Source: Maribacter sp. MMG018
Lineage (GTDB): Bacteria > Bacteroidota > Bacteroidia > Flavobacteriales > Flavobacteriaceae
Length of the DNA: 64,000 nt
Direction of reading: 5' to 3'
Assembly: GCF_018100785.1 (NCBI RefSeq)
Contig: NZ_JAGJEC010000001.1
Coordinates: 186,001 to 250,000, forward strand
Positions 25,068-33,099 of this stretch are shown in pieces (the stretch's first letter is position 1; each line of letters starts with the position of its first letter). Position numbers and translations under genes: made by a program. A model generated the notes under the pieces. That model saw only the letters and a program-made list of their open reading frames with translations, searched no databases and was not told the DNA's origin.

Positions 25068-25910
25068 TTACTTGATCATTTTAAAATTGATGATTTCTTG
25101 CTCCGTTAAATAACGCCAATGACCTCTGGGTAAATCTTTTTTTGTGAGTCCACCGTACACAACACGGTCTAACTTTACGACTTTATAGCCCAAATGCTCA
25201 AACAACCGTTGTACAATTTTATTTCTTGAACTATAGATCTCAATGCCTACTTCCCTTTTCGGTGCATTATCTATATAACTGATATCGTGTACCCTTACCA
25301 CCTTTTCATCAACGATGACCCCTTCTTGTATTTTTTTAAGGTCGGCACTGCTCAAATCTTGGTCCAATACCAGATGATATATCTTTCGCAATCCGTTTAT
25401 AGGACTTTTAAGACGCTTGGTCAAATCACCATCATTGGTAAAAACAAGCAATCCGGTATCTTCCTTATCAAGCTTATCTACCGGTAACAGTTTTGACTTG
25501 GATGCATTGGAAATTAACCCAGAAACATGGCGTTTTCCCTTTTCATCCCTAATGGTGGTCGTAAAATCTTTTGGTTTATTAAGTACTACATATTCCTTCT
25601 TGACAGGATTCAGTAATTGTCCATCAAACTTAACCTCATCGGTCAATTTTACCTTGTACCCCATTTCGGTAACAGGTTTGCCGTTTACGGTAACACTACC
25701 TGCTGCAATATATATATCTGCATCTCGCCTAGAGCATACCCCTGAGTTTGCCACATATTTGTTCAAGCGAATTGAGTTGGGGTCGCTAGGTTGCTTTGGA
25801 GCAGTATTCTTCTTTATGGGAGCATTGCCCCGTGCATAACTTTTCTTTTTAAAATTACCTCCCTGCCTCCCTGAGGCTCTCTTATCATTTTTGGAATCTG
25901 ATTTGCCCAT
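25068..25910 (-). CDS. RsuA/RluB-type rRNA pseudouridine synthase with basic N-terminal extension
   Basis: A 280-residue RNA-modifying enzyme that isomerises a uridine in ribosomal RNA. Residues 1-45 are a basic, low-complexity extension (rich in Lys, Arg, Asn, Gly). An S4 RNA-binding domain follows (SIRLNKYVANSGVCSRRDAD) at about 46-105, then the synthase domain with the catalytic Asp in PVDKLDKEDTGLLVFTNDG near residue 146 and the closing HWRYLTEQE. RluB (23S) and RsuA (16S) cannot be separated by eye. The flexible basic extension is common in Bacteroidota homologues. Confidence 0.87.
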   Translation of the reverse strand: MGKSDSKNDKRASGRQGGNFKKKSYARGNAPIKKNTAPKQPSDPNSIRLNKYVANSGVCSRRDADIYIAAGSVTVNGKPVTEMGYKVKLTDEVKFDGQLLNPVKKEYVVLNKPKDFTTTIRDEKGKRHVSGLISNASKSKLLPVDKLDKEDTGLLVFTNDGDLTKRLKSPINGLRKIYHLVLDQDLSSADLKKIQEGVIVDEKVVRVHDISYIDNAPKREVGIEIYSSRNKIVQRLFEHLGYKVVKLDRVVYGGLTKKDLPRGHWRYLTEQEIINFKMIK

Positions 25911-25924
25911 ATCTCTAATTTATG

Positions 25925-25932
25925 CAAAGGTA
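25925..25932 (-). promoter_or_regulatory. Candidate -7 box for the pseudouridine synthase gene
   Basis: The minus strand reads TACCTTTG, an exact TAnnTTTG match, 14 bases before the ATG at 25910. No TTG is found at 19-base spacing; the upstream part would lie inside the nitrilase gene. Confidence 0.4.
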
Positions 25933-25935
25933 GCT

Positions 25936-26886
25936 TTAATCTTTGAACTCTACGGTAGATTGCCGCTCTCGATTTATGGTTAACTTGGTAACATCAGGTC
26001 TTGAATAGTGGCCTACTGGGTCAAAGTTTTGACGTTCTTCATACACCCTGTTAAAATCAAGGCTATGGTAGAGCAAGCCTTCCTTATCTATCACAGGCTC
26101 AACCAACCACTCCCCGTCCGGACCCGCTATACAGGATCCGCCATTAGCCAGTACTTCTGGTGCTTTTTTTAATATTTCGGCCAAATGGGGAGTCGTTTCC
26201 GGAAAATCACCCCTCTTCATCAAAGAAGAAACCGAGATAACAAAACTCCTAGACTCGCGTGCTATAAAACGTGTAATATCTTTTGTGTTGAAATCGCTTC
26301 CAGGCCAAACGGCAATATGTAAATTCTCTCCTTGTCCGTAAAGGGCTGTTCTAGGCAAAGGCATCCAGTTTTCCCAACAATTGAGTCCGCCAACGGTAAA
26401 TTTTTTAAGGCTATGCACTTGAAGTCCGTTCCCGTCACCAGGCGCCCATGTTAAACGTTCATCGTAAGTGGGCTGTAATTTACGGTGTACCGACTTTATT
26501 TCCCCATCAGCATCGATGTAAACCAAAGAACAGTACAAACTGTGACCTCCCCTGTTTTGGGCCCTTTCTATAACTCCTAAATAAATAGCAATTTTGTTCT
26601 CTTTTGCAAGCTTACATACCGCATCTAGCTCGCCCATTTCTATCTGTACGGCATTGCGGGCGTAGTGGGCGTGTAATTCTTTATTTACCTTGGTGTTCCA
26701 AGCAGCGCCATCTGTCAATGCCAACCAAAATGGATAACCCGGCAACAGGGCCTCGCCAAAAACTAAAAGCTCCGCATTTTCTTGACCCGCTTCTTGAATA
26801 CTTGACTCTATCTTTTTTAACGTAGCCTCTTTGTTCAACCATACCGGTGAAATTTGGGCCAAGGCCACTTTCAGTATATTCTCCAT
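25936..26886 (-). CDS. Nitrilase (carbon-nitrogen hydrolase superfamily, branch 1-like)
   Basis: A 316-residue hydrolase with the nitrilase Glu-Lys-Cys triad: Glu45 in VFGEALLPGYPFW, Lys136 in HRKLQPTYDERLTW and Cys170 in GGLNCWENWMPL. The CWENxMPL context is typical of true nitrilases, which hydrolyse R-CN to acid and ammonia, rather than amidases or ureidopropionases. No signal peptide is visible, so it is cytoplasmic. Its ATG overlaps the stop of the upstream prenyltransferase gene by one base (TAATG), so the two are translationally coupled, though no metabolic link is evident. Substrate is unknown. Confidence 0.85.
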   Translation of the reverse strand: MENILKVALAQISPVWLNKEATLKKIESSIQEAGQENAELLVFGEALLPGYPFWLALTDGAAWNTKVNKELHAHYARNAVQIEMGELDAVCKLAKENKIAIYLGVIERAQNRGGHSLYCSLVYIDADGEIKSVHRKLQPTYDERLTWAPGDGNGLQVHSLKKFTVGGLNCWENWMPLPRTALYGQGENLHIAVWPGSDFNTKDITRFIARESRSFVISVSSLMKRGDFPETTPHLAEILKKAPEVLANGGSCIAGPDGEWLVEPVIDKEGLLYHSLDFNRVYEERQNFDPVGHYSRPDVTKLTINRERQSTVEFKD

Positions 26887-27791
26887 TATAAAATTCTATT
26901 CAACACTAAATTTACATTAATCAGTAAAATACTAAAGACACCTACTACAATAATCAATTTTATAATATTGTGTAACCAAACATATTGCTTCTTGGTATTG
27001 GACCTAAACAATATAAACAAGAACAAAATCAGCAAAACAATGCAACCTGCAAAATAGTAGTGCATATACCCCACATCGAACTTAAAAATCAACAACAAAG
27101 AAGGTATTAGCGTCAATAATATCAAAATAGTTATAAGCATTTTTGACACCCCAACTCCATATATAATGGGAATTGTTCTATAATTCTGTGCCATATCACC
27201 GGACATATTTTCCAAATCCTTTATTATTTCCCTAGATAAAATAAGCAGGAAGAGAAATATAGCATGAACAAATATTACGGTCTCAAAATTTTTATAATAA
27301 ACGAAAACAGCAAAAAAGGGGGTAATGGCCAAAGTTGCGGAGACAAAATTACCAACAAAGGGTATTTTCTTTAGTTTATGGGAATAAAACCAAATACCGA
27401 ATATATAGGCCGAAAAAAACAATACCGCCTTAAAGGACACATAACTGGCGGCAAAAACGGCAAAAAAGTTCAACACAAAATAGGTGGTCAACTTAAAGCG
27501 TTGGCTTACCAACCGATCCAACATACTTTTTGTAGGTTTATTGATCAGGTCTTTTTCGGCATCGTAGAAGTTATTTATTATATAACCCCCGGCAATGACC
27601 AATATAGAGGCCAACACAATAACAAAAAGGTCTATATCGAAAATAACCTTTCTTAACGGTAAATGGGGTGCAAGAATATAAATGGACGCCAAATATTGCG
27701 CCAAAACGATAATTAAAAGATTGTAACCTCTTACTACAGAAAACAGACTCAATACCTTTAATAGTAAGAGTTTGTTTTTTCTATTAAGCAT
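26886..27791 (-). CDS. UbiA-family prenyltransferase, possibly ether-lipid (DGGGP synthase-like)
   Basis: A 301-residue membrane prenyltransferase with about eight TM helices. The first Asp-rich motif reads INNFYDAEKDLINKP and the second KDLENMSGDMAQNYRTIP, as expected for Mg-dependent UbiA enzymes. It lies directly downstream of mevalonate kinase and diphosphomevalonate decarboxylase genes. Bacteroidota homologues in this context are often named geranylgeranylglycerol-phosphate geranylgeranyltransferase, the enzyme adding the second isoprenoid chain in archaeal-type lipids. Quinone or heme prenylation is the alternative. Which prenyl acceptor it uses cannot be read here. Confidence 0.75.
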   Translation of the reverse strand: MLNRKNKLLLLKVLSLFSVVRGYNLLIIVLAQYLASIYILAPHLPLRKVIFDIDLFVIVLASILVIAGGYIINNFYDAEKDLINKPTKSMLDRLVSQRFKLTTYFVLNFFAVFAASYVSFKAVLFFSAYIFGIWFYSHKLKKIPFVGNFVSATLAITPFFAVFVYYKNFETVIFVHAIFLFLLILSREIIKDLENMSGDMAQNYRTIPIIYGVGVSKMLITILILLTLIPSLLLIFKFDVGYMHYYFAGCIVLLILFLFILFRSNTKKQYVWLHNIIKLIIVVGVFSILLINVNLVLNRIL

Positions 27792-27803
27792 TGTTGAAAT
27801 CTA

Positions 27804-28742
27804 CTAGAAGTTATACACCACCTCTAATTTATAATCTTTAAGCGCTTCTTTTGCTTTTTCAAAATCTTCGGTAAACCCTAAAAAATAGCCACCACCACCA
27901 GAACCACATAATTTAAGGTAATAGTCGTTGGTCTCAATACCTTTTTTCCATAGATCATGGAACTTTACGGGTATCATAGGCTTAAAATTATCCAGTACCA
28001 CATGCGATAATTGTTTCAGATTACCGAACAATGATTTTACATTACCATTGACAAAATCTTCTACACAAGCATCTGTATGTTTAACAAACTGGTCTTTTAT
28101 CATTTTTCTGAACCCTTCATTCTTCATTTGATCCATAAAAATCTGTACCATAGGTGCAGTTTCTCCTGTAGAACCACTATCCAATAAAAACACGGCACCT
28201 TTTCCTTCCGTATTTTGAGAAGGGATACTGGTAGACTCTATATTATCTTTTGAATTGATCAGAATGGGCAGGCTCAAATAACTGTTCAAGGGATCCAAAC
28301 CGGAAGATTTGCCATGAAAAAAGGATTCCATCTTACCAAAAATAGCCTTAAGCTTCAATAACTTTTCTCGGGTAAGGTTCTCTAAAACCGTAATCTTATC
28401 TTCGGCGTACTTATCGTATATGGCAGCTACCAAGGCACCACTACTACCTACGCCATAGCCTTGTGGTATAGAACTGTCAAAATACATACCATCGGCAACA
28501 TCTTTCTTTAAACGTTCTAAATCAAAAGAAACCAAAGTAGGTTCCTTCTCTGTTAATTCTTCTAAATATTCTGCAAAGCCCGCCAATGCACTATTAGACT
28601 CTTTTGCTACCGAAGAGTTGTTTTTATTGCGCTTCAGCGCACCCTTAAAAAAATTATAAGGTATAGAAAGCCCTTTGGAATCTTTAATGATACCATATTC
28701 TCCAAATAGAAGAATTTTAGAGTAAAATAATGGTCCTTTCAT
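27804..28742 (-). CDS. mvk: Mevalonate kinase (GHMP kinase)
   Basis: A 312-residue GHMP kinase. It opens SKILLFGEYGIIKDSKGLSI (substrate-binding strand), carries the ATP loop PQGYGVGSSGALVAAIYD near residue 100 (compare PxGxGLGSSAA), the block FHGKSSGLDPLNSY, and the C-terminal glycine motif KLCGSGGGGYFLGF. The sequence and its neighbour MvaD point to mevalonate kinase. I chose the ATG at 28742; a TTG two codons earlier is unnecessary. Upstream of it lie 144 bases without a gene, holding only A/T-rich sequence. Confidence 0.8.
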   Translation of the reverse strand: MKGPLFYSKILLFGEYGIIKDSKGLSIPYNFFKGALKRNKNNSSVAKESNSALAGFAEYLEELTEKEPTLVSFDLERLKKDVADGMYFDSSIPQGYGVGSSGALVAAIYDKYAEDKITVLENLTREKLLKLKAIFGKMESFFHGKSSGLDPLNSYLSLPILINSKDNIESTSIPSQNTEGKGAVFLLDSGSTGETAPMVQIFMDQMKNEGFRKMIKDQFVKHTDACVEDFVNGNVKSLFGNLKQLSHVVLDNFKPMIPVKFHDLWKKGIETNDYYLKLCGSGGGGYFLGFTEDFEKAKEALKDYKLEVVYNF

Positions 28743-28886
28743 CTGCAAATATCAATGGATAATGGTGTTTAGTGTTTTAAAGATAATCAACAAAAGTGCA
28801 AATTTTATAATTTTTACCCTAAATAGTTGCGCTTTTTGACTAAAAGATTACTTCAAAAACGTAATATACAAGCCTTAAGTATATAA

Positions 28887-29975
28887 TTATACCGTTAACT
28901 TTCTTGCTCCAAATCCAATTCGGTCACAAATATACTGCTGGTTTTGACAGTATGCAACCAACTCATCCTTAATAAATTGATGAATTATTTCCTTTTCATT
29001 TTCCGGATATAGAACGTGCACGTTGGCCCCTGCATCCAATGTAAAGCACACATGGGTCTTGGACGCTTCCCTAAAAGCCCATATTTTGTTGATAATCTCT
29101 AGGGTATTCGGCTTCATCAATATAAAATAGGGCATGCTCGTCATCATCATGGCATGTAAGGTCAACGCTTCACTTTCTACGATCTTGACAAACCCATCTA
29201 AGTCCCCTTTTTTAAAGACCGTCATTAATTGACTTAAATTACGATGCGCCTGCTCAAAACGCTGTGTCGCAAATGGATGGTCGTGCATTAAATTATGCCC
29301 TACCGTACTACTCACCTGTTTTTCCCCTTTATCTACCAGTAAAATAGTGTCGTGATAGTTATCGAAAACAGAATGTACCTCATCTGAATATTTTACACCA
29401 TACAAATCGGTGCTATCTGAAATAGCATCGTGTTTTCCCCATTGCACTATACTGCCTTCTATACTTCTGCAAGCACTACCAGATCCTAAACGGGCCAAAA
29501 AGGAGGCTTTTTTCAAGAAAAAATCATCGTCCATTGTTGGTTGATGCCCTCTTTCTATTTCCATTAAACATAAAGCCAAAGCAGACATTCCACTAGCGGA
29601 AGATGCTATACCGCTGCTATGGGGAAATGAATTACCGGTATTGATTACAAAATGATATTCTTTTAGAAAAGGTATATACGGGGATATTCTTTTAAAAAAA
29701 GTTTCGATTTTCGGTTTAAAGTCCGGTTTAGGTTCACCTTCAAAATATAGTTCGAACGAGAAATTTTCGGCCGGTTTTGCAAGCCGTTCAAACGACATGG
29801 TCGTTTTTGTGGCACACGCATCCAATGTAAAACTGAGCGAGGGATTGGCCGGAATCTGATTTGCGCGTTTTCCCCAATATTTTATCAAAGCAATGTTACT
29901 AGGGGATTTATAACCTACCTTTCCTTCTTTCTTTAAATTTTGATATCCTGAAAGGATAAAATCTTTCTCGGTCAT
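28887..29975 (-). CDS. mvaD: Diphosphomevalonate decarboxylase
   Basis: A 362-residue GHMP-fold enzyme that phosphorylates and decarboxylates diphosphomevalonate to isopentenyl diphosphate. Characteristic blocks: SNIALIKYWGKR and NPSLSFTLDACATKTTM at the N-terminus, the ATP loop PHSSGIASSASGMSALALC, GSGSACRSIEGSIVQWG, and VCFTLDAGANVHVLY near the end with the catalytic Asp. I chose the ATG at 29975 (MTEKDFILSGYQ). The longer frame would begin at 30017 with 14 residues of no similarity, upstream of a good -7 box. No phosphomevalonate kinase lies in the window. Confidence 0.9.
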   Translation of the reverse strand: MTEKDFILSGYQNLKKEGKVGYKSPSNIALIKYWGKRANQIPANPSLSFTLDACATKTTMSFERLAKPAENFSFELYFEGEPKPDFKPKIETFFKRISPYIPFLKEYHFVINTGNSFPHSSGIASSASGMSALALCLMEIERGHQPTMDDDFFLKKASFLARLGSGSACRSIEGSIVQWGKHDAISDSTDLYGVKYSDEVHSVFDNYHDTILLVDKGEKQVSSTVGHNLMHDHPFATQRFEQAHRNLSQLMTVFKKGDLDGFVKIVESEALTLHAMMMTSMPYFILMKPNTLEIINKIWAFREASKTHVCFTLDAGANVHVLYPENEKEIIHQFIKDELVAYCQNQQYICDRIGFGARKLTV

Positions 29976-29992
29976 TAATACATTGTTTGACA

Positions 29993-30000
29993 CAAAGATA
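29993..30000 (-). promoter_or_regulatory. Candidate -7 box for mvaD
   Basis: The minus strand reads TATCTTTG, an exact TAnnTTTG match, 17 bases before the mvaD ATG. It supports the shorter start. No matching TTG at 19 bases was found. Confidence 0.45.
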
Positions 30001-30057
30001 GTTTTTAGCAACACCAATTAAAATAAATCGTTATTTTAGGGGATAAACAACAAAGCT

Positions 30058-30531
30058 TTGAAAAAGAAAATAACCTATGTTGCCGTATGTGTTATTATCT
30101 GCCTAATTATTGGCTTTCTCTCCAGTATCGTTACCCAAAGCTCTGTCAACGATTGGTTCCTAACCTTGAACAAACCCAGCTTTAACCCTCCAAACTGGCT
30201 TTTTGCCCCGGTATGGACCGCACTATATATTCTTATGGGTATTTCTGCAGGTTTGGTATGGGCAAAAGGATTTCACCATAAATGGGTAAAAACCGCTCTC
30301 TACCATTTTGGATTTCAACTTCTTCTAAATGCTCTTTGGAGCATTGTTTTCTTTGGTCTTAAATCTCCTTTCTGGGCATTATTGGTCATACTTGGGCTGT
30401 TGACCATGCTTTTATTGACCATAAAATGGTTTAAAGTAGTAAGCAAACCAGCAGCCGTTCTTTTAATTCCTTATTTAATTTGGGTCTGCTTTGCCACACT
30501 GCTCAACTATAAAATTTGGGAATTAAATTAA
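30058..30531 (+). CDS. tspO: TspO/MBR family membrane protein
   Basis: A 157-residue protein of five TM helices in the TspO/peripheral benzodiazepine receptor family, which binds porphyrins and other hydrophobic ligands and has been linked to stress and tetrapyrrole regulation. The family block WFLTLNKPSFNPPNWLFAPV followed by WTALYILMGISAG is clear, and the last TM ends in LNYKIWELN. The start is TTG at 30058 (MKKKITYVAV); no ATG precedes the first TM helix. It is divergent from mvaD and converges on the DUF1697 gene. Confidence 0.88.
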   Translation: MKKKITYVAVCVIICLIIGFLSSIVTQSSVNDWFLTLNKPSFNPPNWLFAPVWTALYILMGISAGLVWAKGFHHKWVKTALYHFGFQLLLNALWSIVFFGLKSPFWALLVILGLLTMLLLTIKWFKVVSKPAAVLLIPYLIWVCFATLLNYKIWELN

Positions 30532-30533
30532 TA

Positions 30534-31073
30534 CTATACAGCTAGGTCCACCATTTTTTTCATGGTCCTATAATTTCTTGTAGTAGCCTCTACCTGTAGC
30601 TTTCTTTCCACTAGGTTGTTATTTAATTTTGCTTTTCCATATCCCTGCCCACAACACAGATAAACACAGTCTTTTGCTATCTTAAATTTTTCGTTGACGT
30701 ACTCTTCTTGTTCTAAGACGATTACGGATTCTTTTGTAGGCTTCGTAAAAAGAAGCACAAAATAGACCTTATTGGCGTCTAAATCCTCTTGATCGCCATA
30801 AGGGTTCTTATCCAAGATATCCACAACCTCTATAACCGATTTTAAGAGTACCGGAACCTTAAACCCGAACCTGCCAAATATAGATTTGCCAATTAAAACA
30901 TTCAGATCCTCAACAGAGCCAACATTACTATCAAAAATAATATTACCGCTCTGAATGTACGTTTTTACATTAAGCAGCCCAATATCCATTAGCAGTGATC
31001 GCAACTCGGACATTGGAACTTTTTTCTGCCCTCCGACATTTATTCCCCTCAAAAAACCGATATATCTTTTCAT
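30534..31073 (-). CDS. DUF1697 family protein
   Basis: A 179-residue cytoplasmic protein with the DUF1697 opening RYIGFLRGINVGGQKKVPM and the following TYIQSGNIIFDS, ending ATTRNYRTMKKM. The family has structures but no established function. Its ATG directly abuts the stop of the flavoprotein gene upstream (no intervening base), so it is the last member of the minus-strand run that starts with beta-phosphoglucomutase. Confidence 0.85.
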   Translation of the reverse strand: MKRYIGFLRGINVGGQKKVPMSELRSLLMDIGLLNVKTYIQSGNIIFDSNVGSVEDLNVLIGKSIFGRFGFKVPVLLKSVIEVVDILDKNPYGDQEDLDANKVYFVLLFTKPTKESVIVLEQEEYVNEKFKIAKDCVYLCCGQGYGKAKLNNNLVERKLQVEATTRNYRTMKKMVDLAV

Positions 31074-32354
31074 CTAAGACGGAGTATTGTTCAAACTATC
31101 TACAATACCCCTAGCCGACAGGTAGCCACTGGTCCATGCATTTTGAAAATTGAACCCCCCGGTTACGGCATCCACATTCATGATTTCACCCGCTAAATAG
31201 AGTCCGTCCAAAATTTTGCTTTCAAAGGTCTTAAAATTGATTTCCTTTAGATCAACACCGCCTGCAGTAACAAATTCTTCTTTAAAGGTGCTTTTTCCGT
31301 TTACTTGAAAAACACAATTGGTCAACTGGCCCGCCAACCTTAACAGCTGATCTTTGTTTGCTTCTGGCCAGGTAAGGGCATCGTCTATATCCGCCGCCCT
31401 TACTAAATTGCTCCACAACCTTTTAGGAATATCTACCACCTTTGTTCTTAAAATGGTTTTTTTCTCCTCTTGTTTTATTTTTAATAACAATTGTAAAAGT
31501 CCATCTTGATGATACTCCGGCACCCAATTCACTTTAATTTTAAACTGATAATTATAAGACTCCAACAACCTGGCCCCCCATGCCGACAACTTTAATATGG
31601 CGGGTCCGCTCATACCCCAATGGGTTATTAAAAGTGGCCCATCGGAAAAAAGAACTCCTTGTCCATTTGGCCCGTTCTTAAAATTTCTTCGGGACTTGTT
31701 CTTGTCAAGGATAGAAACTTCGGCGTAGGTACTTACCCCTGGAATCTTATCGATTCTTTGGTCTTTTATATTAAAAGTAAACAACGATGGCACCGGAGGT
31801 ACGATCGTGTGCCCCAATTGGCCCAACATTTCCCATATTTTAGGGTTACTGCCGGTTGCTATCAATATTTTCTTGGCTTTAAAAACACTTTTCGTTGTCT
31901 TTATCTGCCAAACATTGTTGCCATTATTGTTTGAAAGTGCTATTCCGGTGACCGAACACAACTTAAAAACCTGCACCCCCAAACGCTCGGCCTCACCAGT
32001 AAAACAATCAATAATCGTTTGTGAAGAATCGGTAACCGGAAACATTCTACCATCTTCTTCAATTTTAAGGGTCACTCCCTTTTTTTCAAAGAAATCAACC
32101 GTATCGCCACTACAAAACTGATGAAACGGCCCCAAGAGCTCCTTTTCTCCACGGGGATAATTGGACACCAATTCCTTTGGATCGAATTCGGCATGGGTCA
32201 CATTACATCTTCCGCCTCCGGAGACCTTTACTTTCGTAAGAACTTCTTTGCCCCTTTCTAGAATTGCAATTTTTGACGATGGTCTTTGGGCCGCAATTTG
32301 AATGGCCGAGAAAAAACCTGCAGCACCCCCACCAACAACGATAACATCGTACAT
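31074..32354 (-). CDS. HI0933/YhiN family flavoprotein
   Basis: A 426-residue FAD-binding oxidoreductase-like protein. It has an N-terminal Rossmann motif VIVVGGGAAGFFSAIQIA, the family block KVKVSGGGRCNVTHAEF, ILIATGSNPKIWEMLGQLG and the C-terminal GLYLAGEIMNVDAVTGGFN with FQNAWTSG. The family (HI0933, YhiN) is structurally known but has no firm biochemical role. Its ATG overlaps the stop of the GDPD gene by one base (TAATG). Confidence 0.87.
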   Translation of the reverse strand: MYDVIVVGGGAAGFFSAIQIAAQRPSSKIAILERGKEVLTKVKVSGGGRCNVTHAEFDPKELVSNYPRGEKELLGPFHQFCSGDTVDFFEKKGVTLKIEEDGRMFPVTDSSQTIIDCFTGEAERLGVQVFKLCSVTGIALSNNNGNNVWQIKTTKSVFKAKKILIATGSNPKIWEMLGQLGHTIVPPVPSLFTFNIKDQRIDKIPGVSTYAEVSILDKNKSRRNFKNGPNGQGVLFSDGPLLITHWGMSGPAILKLSAWGARLLESYNYQFKIKVNWVPEYHQDGLLQLLLKIKQEEKKTILRTKVVDIPKRLWSNLVRAADIDDALTWPEANKDQLLRLAGQLTNCVFQVNGKSTFKEEFVTAGGVDLKEINFKTFESKILDGLYLAGEIMNVDAVTGGFNFQNAWTSGYLSARGIVDSLNNTPS

Positions 32355-33097
32355 TAATTTACTCTTTCAGGATAATTGGTAATAATACCATCTACCCCAA
32401 TATCTTTCATCGCTTTAATGTCTTCAGGGTCATTTACCGTCCAAACGTAAATTTTTAAGCCTTCTTTTCTTATTTGATCGGCCGTTTCCAAATCAAGTTT
32501 TTTAAAATAAGGGTTAATGGCCACGGCGTTCAATTCTTTTGCTATAGGTATAGCTTCTATTGGGTCGTCTTCTGTAAGAATGGCTATTTTAACATCGGGG
32601 TTGATTTTTCTCATTTCTTTGAGCTCATCCCAGTCAAAGCTCGATATCACAAAATTATCTTTTGACCATCCCTTCTTTTCTATATAATAATTCATGGCAT
32701 GGTTCACCTTGTCGGCCGTACCGGCACCCTTTAATTCTATATTTAGGGCCACCTTGTTATCTATAAGCTTTAAGACTTCTTGGAGCATAGGTATTTTATG
32801 CCCTCCGTCAAGAGTCAAATTTAACAAGTCTATATAATTGTACTCTTCGACCTTTCCTGGGCCATTGGTCAATCGATCAACGGTTTCATCATGAAACACG
32901 ACTATTTCTCCACTTTTCACCCTAAAAACATCAATTTCTATCATATCCACACCTAAATCCATGGCTTTTTGGATTGATGCCAATGTATTTTCTGTTTCGT
33001 GCCCCATCGCACCCCGGTGCCCTATAACTAGTGGTCTGTTCATATTACATGATATTAACAATACGGTGATACCCAATACTAATAAAGTTTTTTTCAT
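32354..33097 (-). CDS. Glycerophosphodiester phosphodiesterase, lipoprotein
   Basis: A 247-residue phosphodiesterase that releases glycerol-3-phosphate from glycerophosphodiesters. Motifs: VIGHRGAMGHETENT with the catalytic His, MIEIDVF with two metal acids, VVFHDETVDRLTNG with the second His, and LNIELKG. The N-terminus KKTLLVLGITVLLISC is a lipoprotein signal with the lipid-anchored Cys at about residue 17, so it is membrane-anchored outside the cytoplasm. I chose the ATG at 33097, two bases after the GH13 stop; an upstream TTG would overlap that stop. Confidence 0.88.
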   Translation of the reverse strand: MKKTLLVLGITVLLISCNMNRPLVIGHRGAMGHETENTLASIQKAMDLGVDMIEIDVFRVKSGEIVVFHDETVDRLTNGPGKVEEYNYIDLLNLTLDGGHKIPMLQEVLKLIDNKVALNIELKGAGTADKVNHAMNYYIEKKGWSKDNFVISSFDWDELKEMRKINPDVKIAILTEDDPIEAIPIAKELNAVAINPYFKKLDLETADQIRKEGLKIYVWTVNDPEDIKAMKDIGVDGIITNYPERVN

Positions 33098-33099
33098 AT

